The position numbers and the translations under genes were made by a program. Under the pieces are notes generated by a model that was not told where the DNA came from, searched no databases, and saw only the letters and a program-made list of their open reading frames with translations. Shown piece by piece: positions 35,051 to 45,818 of a DNA stretch of 64,000 bases; the first letter of the stretch is position 1, and the number at the start of each line of letters is the position of its first letter. Source of the stretch: Gammaproteobacteria bacterium (GTDB lineage: Bacteria; Pseudomonadota; Gammaproteobacteria; Thiohalomonadales; Thiohalomonadaceae); contig QKED01000007.1 in NCBI GenBank assembly GCA_003252455.1, forward strand, positions 1 to 64,000, given 5' to 3'.

Positions 35051-37051
35051 GTGACCGAGAGCCTGCACAACATCCTAGTCGCCATCGTCCTGGCACCGCT
35101 GATCGGCTCGATCCTCGCCGGTCTCTTCGCCGGGCCGCTGGGGCGCAAGGGCGCGCACACCGTCACCATCGTCGGCGTGGCTATCGCATGCCTGCTGTCG
35201 ATGTACGTCTTCAAGCGCATCGCCATCGACGAGATCGGCGTCTTCAATCAGACCATCTACACCTGGCTTAAGTCCGACGGCATCAGCTTCGAGGTCGGCT
35301 TCCTGGTCGACAACCTCACTGCCATGATGATGGTGGTGGTCACCTTCGTCTCGCTCATGGTGCACGTCTACACCATCGGCTACATGAGCCACGACGAGGA
35401 GAACTGGCCCGAGGGCAGTGGCGCAGGAGTCAACAGCTACCAACGCTTCTTCAGCTACATCTCGCTCTTCACCTTCTCCATGTTGATGCTGGTGATGGCG
35501 AACAACTTCATGCAGCTCTTCTTCGGTTGGGAGGCGGTCGGTCTGGTCTCCTACCTGCTGATCGGCTTTTGGTCGGTTCGCGAGACCGCCGTCTTCGCCA
35601 ACCTCAAGGCCTTCTTGGTCAACCGCGTGGGCGACTTCGGCTTTATCCTCGGTATCGCCGGGGTGCTGATGTACTTCAACACCCTCGACTACGCCTCGGT
35701 CTTCGCCGTCGCCGAGCAGCACAAAGACCTCACCATGAATATCTGGGGCGACGAGCAGTGGAGCGTGATGACGGTCATCTGCATCCTGCTCTTCATTGGT
35801 GCCATGGGTAAGTCGGCGCAGGTGCCGCTGCACGTCTGGCTGCCCGACTCCATGGAGGGCCCGACCCCCATCTCCGCGCTGATCCACGCCGCGACCATGG
35901 TCACCGCCGGTATCTACATGGTGGCGCGTATGTCGCCGCTGTACGAACTCTCCGAGACCGCGCTCACCTTCGTGATGATCATCGGCGCCCTGACCGCCTT
36001 CTTCATGGGGCTGCTCGGCCTGATCCAGAACGACATCAAGCGCGTGGTGGCCTACTCCACCCTGTCGCAGCTCGGCTACATGACCGTGGCCTTGGGCGTC
36101 TCCGCCTACGCCGCCGGTGTCTTCCACCTGATGACCCACGCCTTCTTCAAGGCGCTGCTGTTCCTCGGTGCAGGCTCGGTGATCATCGCCATGCACCACG
36201 ATCAGGACATGCGCAACATGGGTGGCCTGCGTAAATACATGCCCTGGACCTGGGGTACATCCTTAGTGGGTTCTCTGGCCCTCATCGGTGCCCCCGGTTT
36301 TGCCGGTTACTACTCCAAGGACAGCATCATCATGGCGGTGGGCGCCTCCCATCTGCCCTACGCGGACCTGGTCTATGTGATGGTGCTGGCCGGTGTCTTC
36401 ATCACCGCGCTCTACAGCTTCCGTATGTACTTCCTGGTCTTCCACGGTGAGCCGCGTATGGACGAGCACACCAAGGAGCATCTGCACGAGTGCCCAAGAG
36501 TGGTGACTTGGCCGTTGATTGCCCTCGCTGTCCCGTCGGTTGCTGCGGGTGCGGTGTTTGTCAGCAGTATGCCTTTCGGTGACTTCTTTGACGGTGCCAT
36601 TAAAGTGGCCCATGAGCACGATACCCTCGCCCATGTAGGTGAGCACTTCCATGGTTGGTTCAGCATGTTCCTGCATGGCTTTGTAGCCCTGCCGACTTGG
36701 CTCGCCGCTGCCGGTGTCGGCACCGCCTACTACCTCTATATGAAGCGCCCCGACATCCCGGCCATGATCGAGCGCAAGCTCTCCCTGGTGCACTGGGTGC
36801 TCGACAACAAGTACGGCTTCGACGCCTTCAATCAGGGTGTCATCGCTGCTGCCAGCCGTGGCCTGGGCCGCTTCCTGTGGAAGGTGAGCGACCTGCTGCT
36901 GATCGACGGTCTGGTGGTCAACGGCTCCGCTAAGAGTGTGGGGCTGCTCGCGGCGGTCACCCGCCATCTGCAGAGTGGTTACCTCTACCACTACGCATTC
37001 GTGATGATCGTCGGCCTGTTGGCGCTGTTCGGCATCTTTATCCTGCAATAA
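35051..37051 (+). CDS. nuoL: NADH-quinone oxidoreductase subunit L
   Basis: The largest antiporter-like proton-pumping subunit, at the end of the membrane arm, with the long lateral helix. The 666-aa product starts at a GTG. Conserved pump residues lie in FFGWEAVGLVSYLLIGFW (glutamate) and GKSAQVPLHVWLPDSMEGPT (lysine). It has about 16 transmembrane helices and a C-terminal amphipathic part. Confidence 0.98.
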   Translation: MTESLHNILVAIVLAPLIGSILAGLFAGPLGRKGAHTVTIVGVAIACLLSMYVFKRIAIDEIGVFNQTIYTWLKSDGISFEVGFLVDNLTAMMMVVVTFVSLMVHVYTIGYMSHDEENWPEGSGAGVNSYQRFFSYISLFTFSMLMLVMANNFMQLFFGWEAVGLVSYLLIGFWSVRETAVFANLKAFLVNRVGDFGFILGIAGVLMYFNTLDYASVFAVAEQHKDLTMNIWGDEQWSVMTVICILLFIGAMGKSAQVPLHVWLPDSMEGPTPISALIHAATMVTAGIYMVARMSPLYELSETALTFVMIIGALTAFFMGLLGLIQNDIKRVVAYSTLSQLGYMTVALGVSAYAAGVFHLMTHAFFKALLFLGAGSVIIAMHHDQDMRNMGGLRKYMPWTWGTSLVGSLALIGAPGFAGYYSKDSIIMAVGASHLPYADLVYVMVLAGVFITALYSFRMYFLVFHGEPRMDEHTKEHLHECPRVVTWPLIALAVPSVAAGAVFVSSMPFGDFFDGAIKVAHEHDTLAHVGEHFHGWFSMFLHGFVALPTWLAAAGVGTAYYLYMKRPDIPAMIERKLSLVHWVLDNKYGFDAFNQGVIAAASRGLGRFLWKVSDLLLIDGLVVNGSAKSVGLLAAVTRHLQSGYLYHYAFVMIVGLLALFGIFILQ

Positions 37052-37087
37052 CGCAGTCAGGCATAACGAAATACAAGGGTCGAGTGC

Positions 37088-38617
37088 ATGAATTCTGATC
37101 TCGCACTTCTCAGTCTGGTCATCTGGACGCCGATCATCGGTGGCCTGCTGATCCTGGCGATCGGCAGCGGTGGCGACGGCAAGGGGACGGGTGCCAAGTG
37201 GCTGGCGCTGCTGGTCTCTGTCGCCGCCTTCCTGCTCTCAGTGCCGCTCTACACCGATTTCGACACCACGACCCACTTGATGCAGTTCGAGGAGATGATG
37301 CCGTGGATCGAGGCCGGTAAGGTCACGGTCAACTATCACATCGGGGTCGACGGCTTCTCCATGCCGCTGATCCTGCTCACCACCTTCGCCACGGTGATCG
37401 TCGTCATCGCCGGGTGGGAGGTAATCGAGGTCAAACCCGCCCAGTACATGGCCGCCTTCCTGATCATGGAGGGGGCGATGAACGGGGTCTTCGCCTCCCT
37501 CGATGCCATGCTCTTCTACGTCTTCTGGGAGGCGATGCTGATCCCGATGTTCATCGTCATCGGTATCTGGGGTGGCCCACGCCGCGTCTACGCCACGCTG
37601 AAGTTCTTCCTCTACACCTTCTTCGGCTCGGTCTTCATGCTGGTGGCACTGATCTACCTCTTCTTCCAGACCGGCAACTTCGAGATCCTCGCCATGCACG
37701 GGGTGAAGATCGGCCTTGATGCGCAGATCCTCATCTTCTTCGCCTTCCTCATCGCCTTCGCGGTGAAGGTGCCGATGTGGCCGGTGCACACCTGGCTGCC
37801 CGACGCCCACGTCGAGGCGCCCACCGGTGGTTCGGTGATCCTGGCGGCGATCATGCTCAAGCTCGGTGCCTACGGCTTCCTGCGCTTCAGCCTGCCGATC
37901 ACCCCTGACGCCAGCGCCGCGCTCGACTGGCTGATGATTCTGCTCTCGCTGGTGGCCGTGGCCTACATCGGCTTCGTCGCCATCGTGCAGAACGATATGA
38001 AGAAGCTGATTGCGTACTCATCCATTGCACACATGGGCTTCGTCACCCTCGGTTTCTTCATCGCCTTCGCCATCTACCGCAACACCGGTAGCTTTAGCGG
38101 CGCGGCCATGGGTATCGAGGGCGGTATCGTGCAGATGGTCTCCCACGGCTTTATCTCCGGGGCGATGTTCCTCTGCGTCGGTGTGATGTACGACCGGGTG
38201 CACAGCCGTGAGATAGCCGCCTACGGCGGTGTGATCCACACCATGCCCAAGTTCGGCGCCTTCTTCGTGCTGTTCGCCATGGCCAACGCGGGTCTGCCCG
38301 GCACCTCCGGCTTCGTCGGCGAGTTCATGGTCATCCTGGCCAGCTTCAAGGCCAACTTCTGGTTCGCCTTCATCGCTGCCACCACACTGATCCTCGGTGC
38401 CGCTTACACCCTGTGGATGATCAAGCGCGTGGTCTATGGCCCGGTGGCCAACGACAACGTGGCCAAGCTGACCGATATCAACGGCCGTGAGTTTCTCTTC
38501 TTGAGTGTGCTCGCGTTGATGGTACTGCTGTTCGGTATCTGGCCAGCGCCGCTCCTGGAGGTGATGCACGCCTCGGTCGAGCACCTGCTGCAACACATCG
38601 CCATTTCCAAGCTTTAA
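37088..38617 (+). CDS. nuoM: NADH-quinone oxidoreductase subunit M
   Basis: An antiporter-like proton-pumping subunit of complex I. The 509-aa product has about 14 helices. The pump residues lie in FYVFWEAMLIPMFIVIGIWG (glutamate) and FAVKVPMWPVHTWLPDAHVE (lysine). It lies 36 bases after nuoL and 15 before nuoN. Confidence 0.98.
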   Translation: MNSDLALLSLVIWTPIIGGLLILAIGSGGDGKGTGAKWLALLVSVAAFLLSVPLYTDFDTTTHLMQFEEMMPWIEAGKVTVNYHIGVDGFSMPLILLTTFATVIVVIAGWEVIEVKPAQYMAAFLIMEGAMNGVFASLDAMLFYVFWEAMLIPMFIVIGIWGGPRRVYATLKFFLYTFFGSVFMLVALIYLFFQTGNFEILAMHGVKIGLDAQILIFFAFLIAFAVKVPMWPVHTWLPDAHVEAPTGGSVILAAIMLKLGAYGFLRFSLPITPDASAALDWLMILLSLVAVAYIGFVAIVQNDMKKLIAYSSIAHMGFVTLGFFIAFAIYRNTGSFSGAAMGIEGGIVQMVSHGFISGAMFLCVGVMYDRVHSREIAAYGGVIHTMPKFGAFFVLFAMANAGLPGTSGFVGEFMVILASFKANFWFAFIAATTLILGAAYTLWMIKRVVYGPVANDNVAKLTDINGREFLFLSVLALMVLLFGIWPAPLLEVMHASVEHLLQHIAISKL

Positions 38618-38632
38618 TACGGGGCACGATCG

Positions 38633-40069
38633 ATGGATCTCACACTCACCAGCTTCGCACCGGCCATGCCCGAGATGTTCCTCCTCGGCATGCTCTCTCT
38701 GGTGCTGGTCGTCGACCTCTTCCTCACGGAGCGTACCCGTCACATCACCTACATCCTGAGCCTGCTCTCGTTGGCCGGCACCTTCTGGTTGGTGCTCGAC
38801 GGGTATCCCCGGTTGCCTGAGTTGGCATTCCACGGTAGCTACATCAACGACCCGATGGCGGCACTGCTCAAGCTCTTCATGCTGCTGGCCGTGATGGTGG
38901 TGCTGGTCTACTCCAAGGAGTACATCAAGCAGCGCGATATGTACAAGGGCGAGTTCTATCTGCTCGTCCTGTTCGCTACCCTAGGCATGCTGGTGCTCGC
39001 CTCGGCCCACACCCTGCTCACGGTCTATATGGGTCTGGAGCTGCTCTCCCTCTCTATGTATGCCATGGTCGCCCTGCGGCGTGACAACGTCGACGCCTCC
39101 GAGGCGGCGATGAAGTACTTCGTCCTCGGTGCCATGGCCTCGGCCATGCTGCTGTACGGCATGTCGCTGGTCTATGGTGCTACCGGTACCCTCGATTTCG
39201 CCTTGATGGGCGAGGCTGCTGCAAAGCTTCCTACCAACGACGTGACCATGCTCTTCGGCATCATCTTCATGCTCGTCGGTGTCGCCTTCAAGCTCGGTGC
39301 CGTGCCCTTCCACATGTGGGTACCGGACGTCTACCACGGTGCCCCCACAGCCGTGACCCTGTTCATCAGCAGTGCCCCCAAGTTGGCCGCCTTCGCCATG
39401 CTGATGCGCATCTTCGTCGATGGTCTCGGCGAGCTGCATCAGCAGTGGCAGGGGATCTTGATAGTGATGGCGCTGCTCTCCTTCGGCCTCGGTAATCTGG
39501 TGGCGATCGCCCAGACCAACCTCAAGCGCATGCTCGCCTACTCGGGTATCTCGCATATCGGCTTCCTGCTGCTCGGTGTGCTCTCCGGGACATCTGAGGG
39601 CTACGCCGCCTCCCTCTATTACGCCATCACCTATGTGGTGATGAGCCTGGGTGGCTTCGGTATGATCCTGCTGCTCTCACGTGCGGGCTTCGAGGCCGAT
39701 AAACTCGACGACCTCAAGGGGCTCAACGACCGCTCGCCCTGGTTCGCCCTGATGATGATGATGCTGATGTTCTCCATGGCCGGTGTGCCACCCTTCCTCG
39801 GCTTCTGGGCCAAGCTGGCGGTGATCCAAGCGGCCGTGGGTGTCGGTCTGGTGTGGTTGGCCATCGCTGCGGTGGTGTTTTCTGTGGTGGGTGCCTTCTA
39901 CTACCTGCGCATCATCAAGTTGATGTACTTCGACAAGCCCGAAAGCGATGCCCCCATCGAGAGCAGCGCCGACCTGCGCATCCTGCTCAGTGCCAATAGT
40001 CTGGCCGTGGTCGGTCTGGGGCTCTTCCCCAGCTCGCTGCTGGCCATCTGCTCCGCCTCCATCGGATAG
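38633..40069 (+). CDS. nuoN: NADH-quinone oxidoreductase subunit N
   Basis: The third antiporter-like proton-pumping subunit of complex I. The 478-aa product has the motifs YMGLELLSLSMYAMVALRR and KLGAVPFHMWVPDVYHGAPT, holding the conserved glutamate and lysine. It is the last canonical nuo gene and is followed after six bases by a DUF2818 gene. Confidence 0.98.
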   Translation: MDLTLTSFAPAMPEMFLLGMLSLVLVVDLFLTERTRHITYILSLLSLAGTFWLVLDGYPRLPELAFHGSYINDPMAALLKLFMLLAVMVVLVYSKEYIKQRDMYKGEFYLLVLFATLGMLVLASAHTLLTVYMGLELLSLSMYAMVALRRDNVDASEAAMKYFVLGAMASAMLLYGMSLVYGATGTLDFALMGEAAAKLPTNDVTMLFGIIFMLVGVAFKLGAVPFHMWVPDVYHGAPTAVTLFISSAPKLAAFAMLMRIFVDGLGELHQQWQGILIVMALLSFGLGNLVAIAQTNLKRMLAYSGISHIGFLLLGVLSGTSEGYAASLYYAITYVVMSLGGFGMILLLSRAGFEADKLDDLKGLNDRSPWFALMMMMLMFSMAGVPPFLGFWAKLAVIQAAVGVGLVWLAIAAVVFSVVGAFYYLRIIKLMYFDKPESDAPIESSADLRILLSANSLAVVGLGLFPSSLLAICSASIG

Positions 40070-40075
40070 GTCATC

Positions 40076-40420
40076 ATGGATGCCAAATCAGCCGCCTGGG
40101 CGGTCATCCTCATCGCCTTGGTCAGTGCCAATCTCCCCTGGCTCAGCGAACGCGTGCTGCTGGTGCTGCGCCCCGCCGGGGGGAGGGCCAAGGCGGCCTG
40201 GTGGCGTTGGTTGGAGTGGACGCTCCTCTATCTGGTCATCGGTGCGCTGGCCCTCGGTCTCGAACAGAAGGTGAATGGTCAACTCTACCCCCAGGGGTGG
40301 GAGTTCTACGCCGTCACCCTCTGCCTGTTTCTGGTCTTCGCACTGCCGGGTTTTATCTACCGTTACGACCTGCGCCAGCGCCTAGTGGGTCAGGGTGAGC
40401 AGGCCTCTGCTATCGAATGA
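40076..40420 (+). CDS. DUF2818 family membrane protein at the end of the nuo operon
   Basis: The 114-aa product has three hydrophobic segments (about 8-25, 46-64, 80-97), with a conserved-looking NLPWLSERVLLVL near the first and QGWEFYAVTLCLFLVFALPGF in the last. DUF2818 genes commonly follow nuoN in beta- and some gammaproteobacteria, which suggests a role linked to complex I assembly or stability. That role is inferred from position. It starts six bases after nuoN, so it is cotranscribed. Confidence 0.85.
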   Translation: MDAKSAAWAVILIALVSANLPWLSERVLLVLRPAGGRAKAAWWRWLEWTLLYLVIGALALGLEQKVNGQLYPQGWEFYAVTLCLFLVFALPGFIYRYDLRQRLVGQGEQASAIE

Positions 40421-40430
40421 GAAATAACTG

Positions 40431-40459
40431 TTGTGTTACAGGACAACTCTCCGTATAAT
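40431..40459 (+). promoter_or_regulatory. predicted promoter of tRNA-fMet and the rimP-nusA-infB operon
   Basis: TTGTGT (40431-40436), a 17-base spacer and a perfect TATAAT (40454-40459). The tRNA starts 14 bases past the -10, giving a very short 5' leader. Confidence 0.7.
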
Positions 40460-40472
40460 TCTCTTTATCGGA

Positions 40473-40549
<77 letters not shown>

Positions 40550-40554
40550 ACAAC

Positions 40555-40584
40555 AAAAAACCCCGGACCCCGGGGTTTTTTTTT
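40555..40584 (+). terminator. terminator after tRNA-fMet
   Basis: CCCCGG and CCGGGG with flanking A6 and T9 form a stem with an ACC loop, followed by the T run. It would end most transcription before rimP. Confidence 0.85.
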
Positions 40585-40671
40585 ACCGGGATATGCATAC
40601 GACGCTGTGTGCATGACGTATCCGGCCATGCGGCAACCTCAAGAGTGCCCATGGAGAGTGTGTTACACGTC

Positions 40672-40696
40672 AGTGGGCCTATGGCCCACTTTTTGT
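40672..40696 (+). terminator. second terminator-like hairpin in the rimP leader
   Basis: AGTGGGCC and GGCCCACT form a perfect 8-bp stem with a TAT loop, followed by five T. It lies 17 bases before the rimP start, so it could act as an attenuator of the nusA operon. Confidence 0.6.
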
Positions 40697-40712
40697 TTGT
40701 GGAAACTGTTCG

Positions 40713-41165
40713 ATGGCAAAAGAGCGTCGTCTCACCGAAATGCTTGCGCCCGTGGCCGAGGCCTTGGGCTATGAGTTGTTGGGTGTGGAGTTTATGCCGC
40801 AGGGGCGTCATTCGCTGCTGCGCATCTATATCGATGGCCCCGACGGGGTCACGGTGGACGACTGCGCCAAGGTGAGCGAGCAGGTGAGTGCGGTGCTCGA
40901 TGTAGAGGACCCGATCCAGGGTGAGTTCACCCTGGAGGTCTCTTCGCCGGGTCTCGACCGCCCACTGTTCACGCAGGCGCACTTTGAGGCGGTCGTCGGC
41001 AAGATGGTTCAGGTACGACTCGCGTTCCCCGTAGAGGGGCGGCGCAAGTTCAAAGGGAGGCTGTTGGCAGTCGAAGAGGGCCAGCTGTCGGTCGAGGTGG
41101 ACGGTAAGAGTTATGCGCTCCCCGTCGATCAGGTCGATAAGGCGAATCTGGTCCACGAGTGGTAG
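40713..41165 (+). CDS. rimP: ribosome maturation factor RimP
   Basis: RimP helps assemble the 30S subunit. The 150-aa product is the usual length, with the N-terminal alpha/beta domain containing GYELLGVEFMPQGRHSLLRIYID and a C-terminal SH3-like domain. The segment FTLEVSSPGLDRPLF is a family signature. It is the first protein gene after tRNA-fMet, and two hairpins precede it. Confidence 0.97.
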   Translation: MAKERRLTEMLAPVAEALGYELLGVEFMPQGRHSLLRIYIDGPDGVTVDDCAKVSEQVSAVLDVEDPIQGEFTLEVSSPGLDRPLFTQAHFEAVVGKMVQVRLAFPVEGRRKFKGRLLAVEEGQLSVEVDGKSYALPVDQVDKANLVHEW

Positions 41166-41254
41166 GGGCTCCCGGGCGCGGCGACAGCACGCTGACACCA
41201 AGGGTTGGCTAGGAGGCCCGCGCGGCGGGTTAGGTTTGAGCAAGAGGCTGGCTA

Positions 41255-42763
41255 ATGAGCAAAGAGATTTTGTTGGTCGTTGACGCGGTATCGAACGAAA
41301 AGGGTGTCGACAAGGGGATCATCTTCGAGGCAATCGAGATCGCCCTGGCCACTGCCACCAAGAAGCGTTATGGCGGGGATACCGACATCCGTGTGGTTAT
41401 CGACCGCAAGACCGGCGCCTACAAGACCTTCCGCCGTTGGCAGGTGATCGACGATAGCGACGGCGAGCCCCTCGACGCCCCCGAGCGCCAATACACCCTG
41501 AGCGCCGCGGTGGAGCTGGAGCCGGGTATCGGCGTCGGCGACTACATCGAGGAGGAGGTCGAGTCCAGCGAGTTTGGTCGTATTGCCGCACAGACCGCCA
41601 AGCAGGTGATCGTGCAGAAGGTGCGCGAGGCCGAGCGCGCCCAGGTGGTCGATGCCTACCTCGACCGCAAGGGCAGCCTCATCAGCGGTGTGGTCAAGCG
41701 CATGGAGCGTGGCAACGTGATCATCGACCTGGGTGGCAACATCGAGGCGCTCATCACCCGTGACAAGCTCATCCCGCGCGAGGCGATCCGCCCCGGTGAC
41801 CGCATCCGCGGCTTCCTGTTTGATGTGCGCCACGAGCCGCGTGGCCCGCAGCTCTTCGTCAGCCGCACCTGCCCCGAGTTTCTCATCGAGCTGTTCAAGC
41901 TCGAAGTGCCGGAGGTGGGCGAGGGGCTCATCGAGATCCGTGGCGCCGCCCGTGACCCGGGCCTGCGCGCCAAGATCGCCGTCAACTCCCGCGATGACCG
42001 TATCGACCCGGTCGGTGCCTGTGTCGGTATGCGCGGCTCCCGCGTCCAGTCCGTGACCAACGAGCTGAACGGTGAGCGCGTCGATATCGTGTTGTGGAAC
42101 GACAACCCGGCGCAGTTCGTCATCAACGCCATGTCCCCCGCCGAGGTGCTCTCCATCGTCGTCGATGAGGAGCAAGAGAGCATGGACGTGGCGGTGGCCG
42201 AGGAGCAGCTCTCCCTGGCCATCGGGCGCAACGGTCAGAACGTGCGCCTGGCCAGTGAGCTGACGGGCTGGGAGCTGAACGTCATGAATCAGACCGAGGC
42301 GGAGGAGAAGAGCGAGGCCGAGGCCCGCGCACTCCTCGACCTCTTTATGGAGAGTCTCAACGTCGACGAGGACGTGGCGACCATCCTGGTGCAGGAAGGG
42401 TTCTCCAGCGTCGAAGAGGTCGCCTACGTCCCGGTCCACGAGATGTTGGAGATCGAGGAGTTCGACCAGGAGATCGTCGATACCCTGCGTGCCCGTGCCA
42501 AGGACGTGCTGCTGACCAACGAGATCAGCCGCGAAGAGCACAGCGCCGGGGAGCCGGCAGCGGATCTTTTGGAAATGGATGGTATGGATAACGAGCTGGC
42601 GGATATACTCGCCGCCCGTGGCGTCACCACCATGGAAGATCTGGCCGAGTTGGCGGTGGATGACCTCCTCGATATCGAGGGGATCGATGAAGAGCGTGCC
42701 GCCGCACTGATCATGACCGCGCGTCGCCCGTGGTTCGAAGAGAGCAACGAGCAGCAGGACTAG
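41255..42763 (+). CDS. nusA: transcription termination/antitermination protein NusA
   Basis: NusA binds RNA polymerase and modulates pausing, termination and antitermination. The 502-aa product has the N-terminal polymerase-binding domain, an S1 domain (about 135-200) and two KH domains ([38 protein letters not shown]). Two C-terminal acidic helix-hairpin repeats cover about 365-490. The C-terminal repeats are the gammaproteobacterial long form. Confidence 0.98.
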   Translation: MSKEILLVVDAVSNEKGVDKGIIFEAIEIALATATKKRYGGDTDIRVVIDRKTGAYKTFRRWQVIDDSDGEPLDAPERQYTLSAAVELEPGIGVGDYIEEEVESSEFGRIAAQTAKQVIVQKVREAERAQVVDAYLDRKGSLISGVVKRMERGNVIIDLGGNIEALITRDKLIPREAIRPGDRIRGFLFDVRHEPRGPQLFVSRTCPEFLIELFKLEVPEVGEGLIEIRGAARDPGLRAKIAVNSRDDRIDPVGACVGMRGSRVQSVTNELNGERVDIVLWNDNPAQFVINAMSPAEVLSIVVDEEQESMDVAVAEEQLSLAIGRNGQNVRLASELTGWELNVMNQTEAEEKSEAEARALLDLFMESLNVDEDVATILVQEGFSSVEEVAYVPVHEMLEIEEFDQEIVDTLRARAKDVLLTNEISREEHSAGEPAADLLEMDGMDNELADILAARGVTTMEDLAELAVDDLLDIEGIDEERAAALIMTARRPWFEESNEQQD

Positions 42764-42783
42764 GTGGGGGAGAGGTTAGTCGT

Positions 42784-45423
42784 ATGTCGGATGTTACTGT
42801 CAAAGAATTCGCCGAGGCCATTGGGGTCCCGCAGGATCGTCTGCTTGCCCAACTGAAGGAGGCGGGGATCGAGGTCGAGAGCACCGACGACGCCGTCAGC
42901 CTCGAAGATAAGCAAAAGCTGCGTAATTACCTCAACCAGAAGCATGGTAAAGAGGATGGATTGGGCGAAGAGGGGCCGAAGAAGGTGACCCTCAAGCGCC
43001 GCGTCACCAGCGAGCTGAAGCAGCCCACCGGCATGGCCGGAAAGGGCAGCAAGACCGTTACCGTGGAGGTGCGCAAGAAGCGCACTTACGTCAAGCGCAG
43101 CGTGGTCAACGCCGAAGAGAACAAGCGCATCGACGCCGAGGTGGTGGAGCGCCTGGAGAAGCAGATCGACGAGGATCAGCGCCTGCACGAGCAGGAGGCC
43201 GAGTCCGCGCGTATCCGCGCCGAGGAGGAGGCCCGCCGCCGCGCCGAGGAGGAGGAGGTCGCGCGCCTGGCCGCCGAGGAGCTGGCCCGCAAGGCCGCCG
43301 AGGAGGCCGAGGCCGCGCGCATCGCCAAGGAGGAGGAGAGCCGTCGCGCCGCCGCGAGCAAGGCTACCTCTCCCAAAGAGGCCGATGAGGAGCCCGCCGC
43401 CCGCAAAGCGCGTAAGGAGAAAGAGGTCAAGACCCGCGAGATCAAGGAGAAGGAGAGCGACAAGGGCGCCAAGCGTGGTGCCAAGCGCAGTGGTCGCTCC
43501 GAGGGTGGTGACGAGGAGCTGCACATCGCCGGTGGTAAGGGTCGCCGCGGCGCCGGTAGCAAGAAGAGTGGGCGTACCGCGACTGCCAAGGGTGGCCGTC
43601 GTGACACCCCGGTTGCCGCCGCTGCGCACGGCTTCACCCGTCCTGCGGGCCCCGTGGTACGCGAGGTGAGCCTGCCCGAGACCATCACCGTCGGTGAACT
43701 GGCAGCGAAGATGTCTGTGAAGGCCGCCGAGGTGATCAAGCAGATGATGAAGCTCGGCACCATGGTCACCATCAACCAGGTGCTCGATCAGGAGACCTGC
43801 GCCATCCTCGTCGAGGAGATGGGGCACGTACCGATCCTGATGAAGGAGAACGCCCTGGAAGACGAGGTGCTGAGCAGCCACACCCACGAGGGTGAGGAGC
43901 TGCACCGTGCGCCGGTGGTGACCATCATGGGTCACGTCGACCACGGCAAGACCTCGCTGCTCGATTACATCCGTCGTACCCGCGTCGCCCATGGCGAGGC
44001 CGGTGGCATTACCCAGCACATCGGCGCCTACCACGTCGAGACCGACCGCGGCATGATCACCTTCCTCGACACCCCCGGTCACGCGGCCTTTACCAGCATG
44101 CGTGCCCGTGGTGCCGAGGTGACCGACATCGTCATCCTGGTGGTGGCCGCCGACGACGGCGTGATGCCGCAGACCCGTGAGGCGGTACAACACGCCAAGG
44201 CCGCCGGCGTACCGCTGATCGTCGCGGTGAACAAGATCGACAAGCCCGAGGCCGACCCGGACCGCGTCAAGAACGAGCTCGCTCAGTTCGATGTGATCCC
44301 CGAGGATTGGGGTGGCGACACCATGTTCATCAATGTCTCCGCCAAGGCCGGTACCGGCATCGACGCCCTGCTCGAGGGCATCCTGCTACAGGCCGAGGTG
44401 CTGGAGTTGACCGCCGTGACCGACGGCCCTGCCAGCGGCTTCGTCATCGAGTCACGCCTCGACAAGGGGCGCGGCGTGGTGGCCACCGTGCTGGTGCAGC
44501 GCGGTACCCTGCGTAAGGGCGACATCATCCTCGCAGGCCACGAGTATGGCCGCGTGCGTGCCATGCTCGATGAGAACGGCAAGTCCATCGACGAGGCCGG
44601 TCCCTCCATCCCGGTGGAGATCCTCGGCCTCTCCGGTGCCCCCGCTGCCGGTGAGCAGGCGCTGGTGACTACCGACGAGCGCAAGGCGCGCGAGGTGGCG
44701 AACTTCCGTCAGGGTAAGTACCGTGACGTCAAGCTCGCCCGCCAGCAGCAGGCCAAGCTGGAGAACATGTTCTCGCAGATGGAGGAGGGCAAGGTCAGTA
44801 CCCTCAACATCCTGCTCAAGGCCGACGTACAGGGCTCGGTGGAGGCGATCAGCGATGCGCTGAACAAGCTCTCCACCACCGAGGTGAAGGTGAAGATCAT
44901 CGCCAGCGGTGTCGGTGGCATCAACGAGTCCGATGCCAACCTGGCGATCGCCTCCAACGCCATCGTCATCGGCTTCAACGTGCGTGCCGACGCCAGCGCC
45001 AAGCGCCTGATCGACGAGCAGGGCGTGGACCTGCACTACTACAGTGTTATCTACGAGCTGATCGACCAGGTGACCCAATCGCTTACCGGCCTGCTACAGC
45101 CCGAGTTCCGCGAGGACATCATCGGCATCGCCGAGGTGCGCGACGTGTTCCGTTCCCCCAAGTTCGGCGCCATCGCCGGCTGTATGGTCATCGAGGGCAC
45201 CATCCGGCGCTCCAATCCGATCCGCGTGCTGCGCGAGAACGTGGTGATCTACGAGGGTGAACTGGAGTCCCTGCGCCGTTACAAGGACGACGTCTCCGAG
45301 GTCAAGAACGGCGTCGAGTGCGGTATCGGTGTGAAGAACTACAACGATGTGCGCGTGGGCGACCAGATCGAGGTCTACGAGCGTATCCAAGTGGCGCGCA
45401 CCCTCAGCAGTAGCAGCAAGTAA
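42784..45423 (+). CDS. infB: translation initiation factor IF-2
   Basis: IF-2 is the GTPase that places initiator tRNA on the 30S subunit. The 879-aa product has the IF2-N domain at the start ([20 protein letters not shown]). A long Glu/Ala/Arg helical region follows, then the G domain with [14 protein letters not shown] and NKID. Domains II to IV are present through the C-terminal fMet-binding domain. The start at 42784 follows GGGAGAGG; the upstream extension of the frame runs into nusA. An alternative internal start giving a shorter form, as in Escherichia coli, is possible. Confidence 0.98.
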   Translation: MSDVTVKEFAEAIGVPQDRLLAQLKEAGIEVESTDDAVSLEDKQKLRNYLNQKHGKEDGLGEEGPKKVTLKRRVTSELKQPTGMAGKGSKTVTVEVRKKRTYVKRSVVNAEENKRIDAEVVERLEKQIDEDQRLHEQEAESARIRAEEEARRRAEEEEVARLAAEELARKAAEEAEAARIAKEEESRRAAASKATSPKEADEEPAARKARKEKEVKTREIKEKESDKGAKRGAKRSGRSEGGDEELHIAGGKGRRGAGSKKSGRTATAKGGRRDTPVAAAAHGFTRPAGPVVREVSLPETITVGELAAKMSVKAAEVIKQMMKLGTMVTINQVLDQETCAILVEEMGHVPILMKENALEDEVLSSHTHEGEELHRAPVVTIMGHVDHGKTSLLDYIRRTRVAHGEAGGITQHIGAYHVETDRGMITFLDTPGHAAFTSMRARGAEVTDIVILVVAADDGVMPQTREAVQHAKAAGVPLIVAVNKIDKPEADPDRVKNELAQFDVIPEDWGGDTMFINVSAKAGTGIDALLEGILLQAEVLELTAVTDGPASGFVIESRLDKGRGVVATVLVQRGTLRKGDIILAGHEYGRVRAMLDENGKSIDEAGPSIPVEILGLSGAPAAGEQALVTTDERKAREVANFRQGKYRDVKLARQQQAKLENMFSQMEEGKVSTLNILLKADVQGSVEAISDALNKLSTTEVKVKIIASGVGGINESDANLAIASNAIVIGFNVRADASAKRLIDEQGVDLHYYSVIYELIDQVTQSLTGLLQPEFREDIIGIAEVRDVFRSPKFGAIAGCMVIEGTIRRSNPIRVLRENVVIYEGELESLRRYKDDVSEVKNGVECGIGVKNYNDVRVGDQIEVYERIQVARTLSSSSK

Positions 45424-45441
45424 GGGCGGACCGGTCAGCAA

Positions 45442-45810
45442 ATGGCAAACGACTTCAGCCGTGGCCGCCGTGTCGGCGAGCAGATGCGCCGTGAATTGGC
45501 GGAGCTGCTCCAGACCGAGGTGAAGGACCCGCGCGTCGGTATGGTCAGCATCACCGCCGTCGAGGTGAGCAAGGACATGGCCTATGCCAAGGTCTTCATC
45601 AGCACCTTCACCGGCGATATCAAGGAGACACTCACCGCACTCAACCGTGCGGCGGGTTTCCTGCGTCACGAGCTGGGTCGGCGAATGACCCTCCGCTCCA
45701 TCCCACAACTGAAGTTTGTCCACGACACCTCCATCGAGAACGGCAACCGCATGAGTCGCCTGATCGATGAGGCAATCGCCGAGGACAAACACGACGCCGA
45801 AGAAGAGTAA
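45442..45810 (+). CDS. rbfA: ribosome-binding factor A
   Basis: RbfA is a cold-related 30S maturation factor that binds near the 5' helix of 16S rRNA. The 122-aa product has the single KH-like fold with VKDPRVGMVSITAVEVSKDM and RRMTLRSIPQLKFVHDTS. It lies between infB and truB with short gaps. Confidence 0.97.
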   Translation: MANDFSRGRRVGEQMRRELAELLQTEVKDPRVGMVSITAVEVSKDMAYAKVFISTFTGDIKETLTALNRAAGFLRHELGRRMTLRSIPQLKFVHDTSIENGNRMSRLIDEAIAEDKHDAEEE

Positions 45811-45818
45811 ATAACAAC

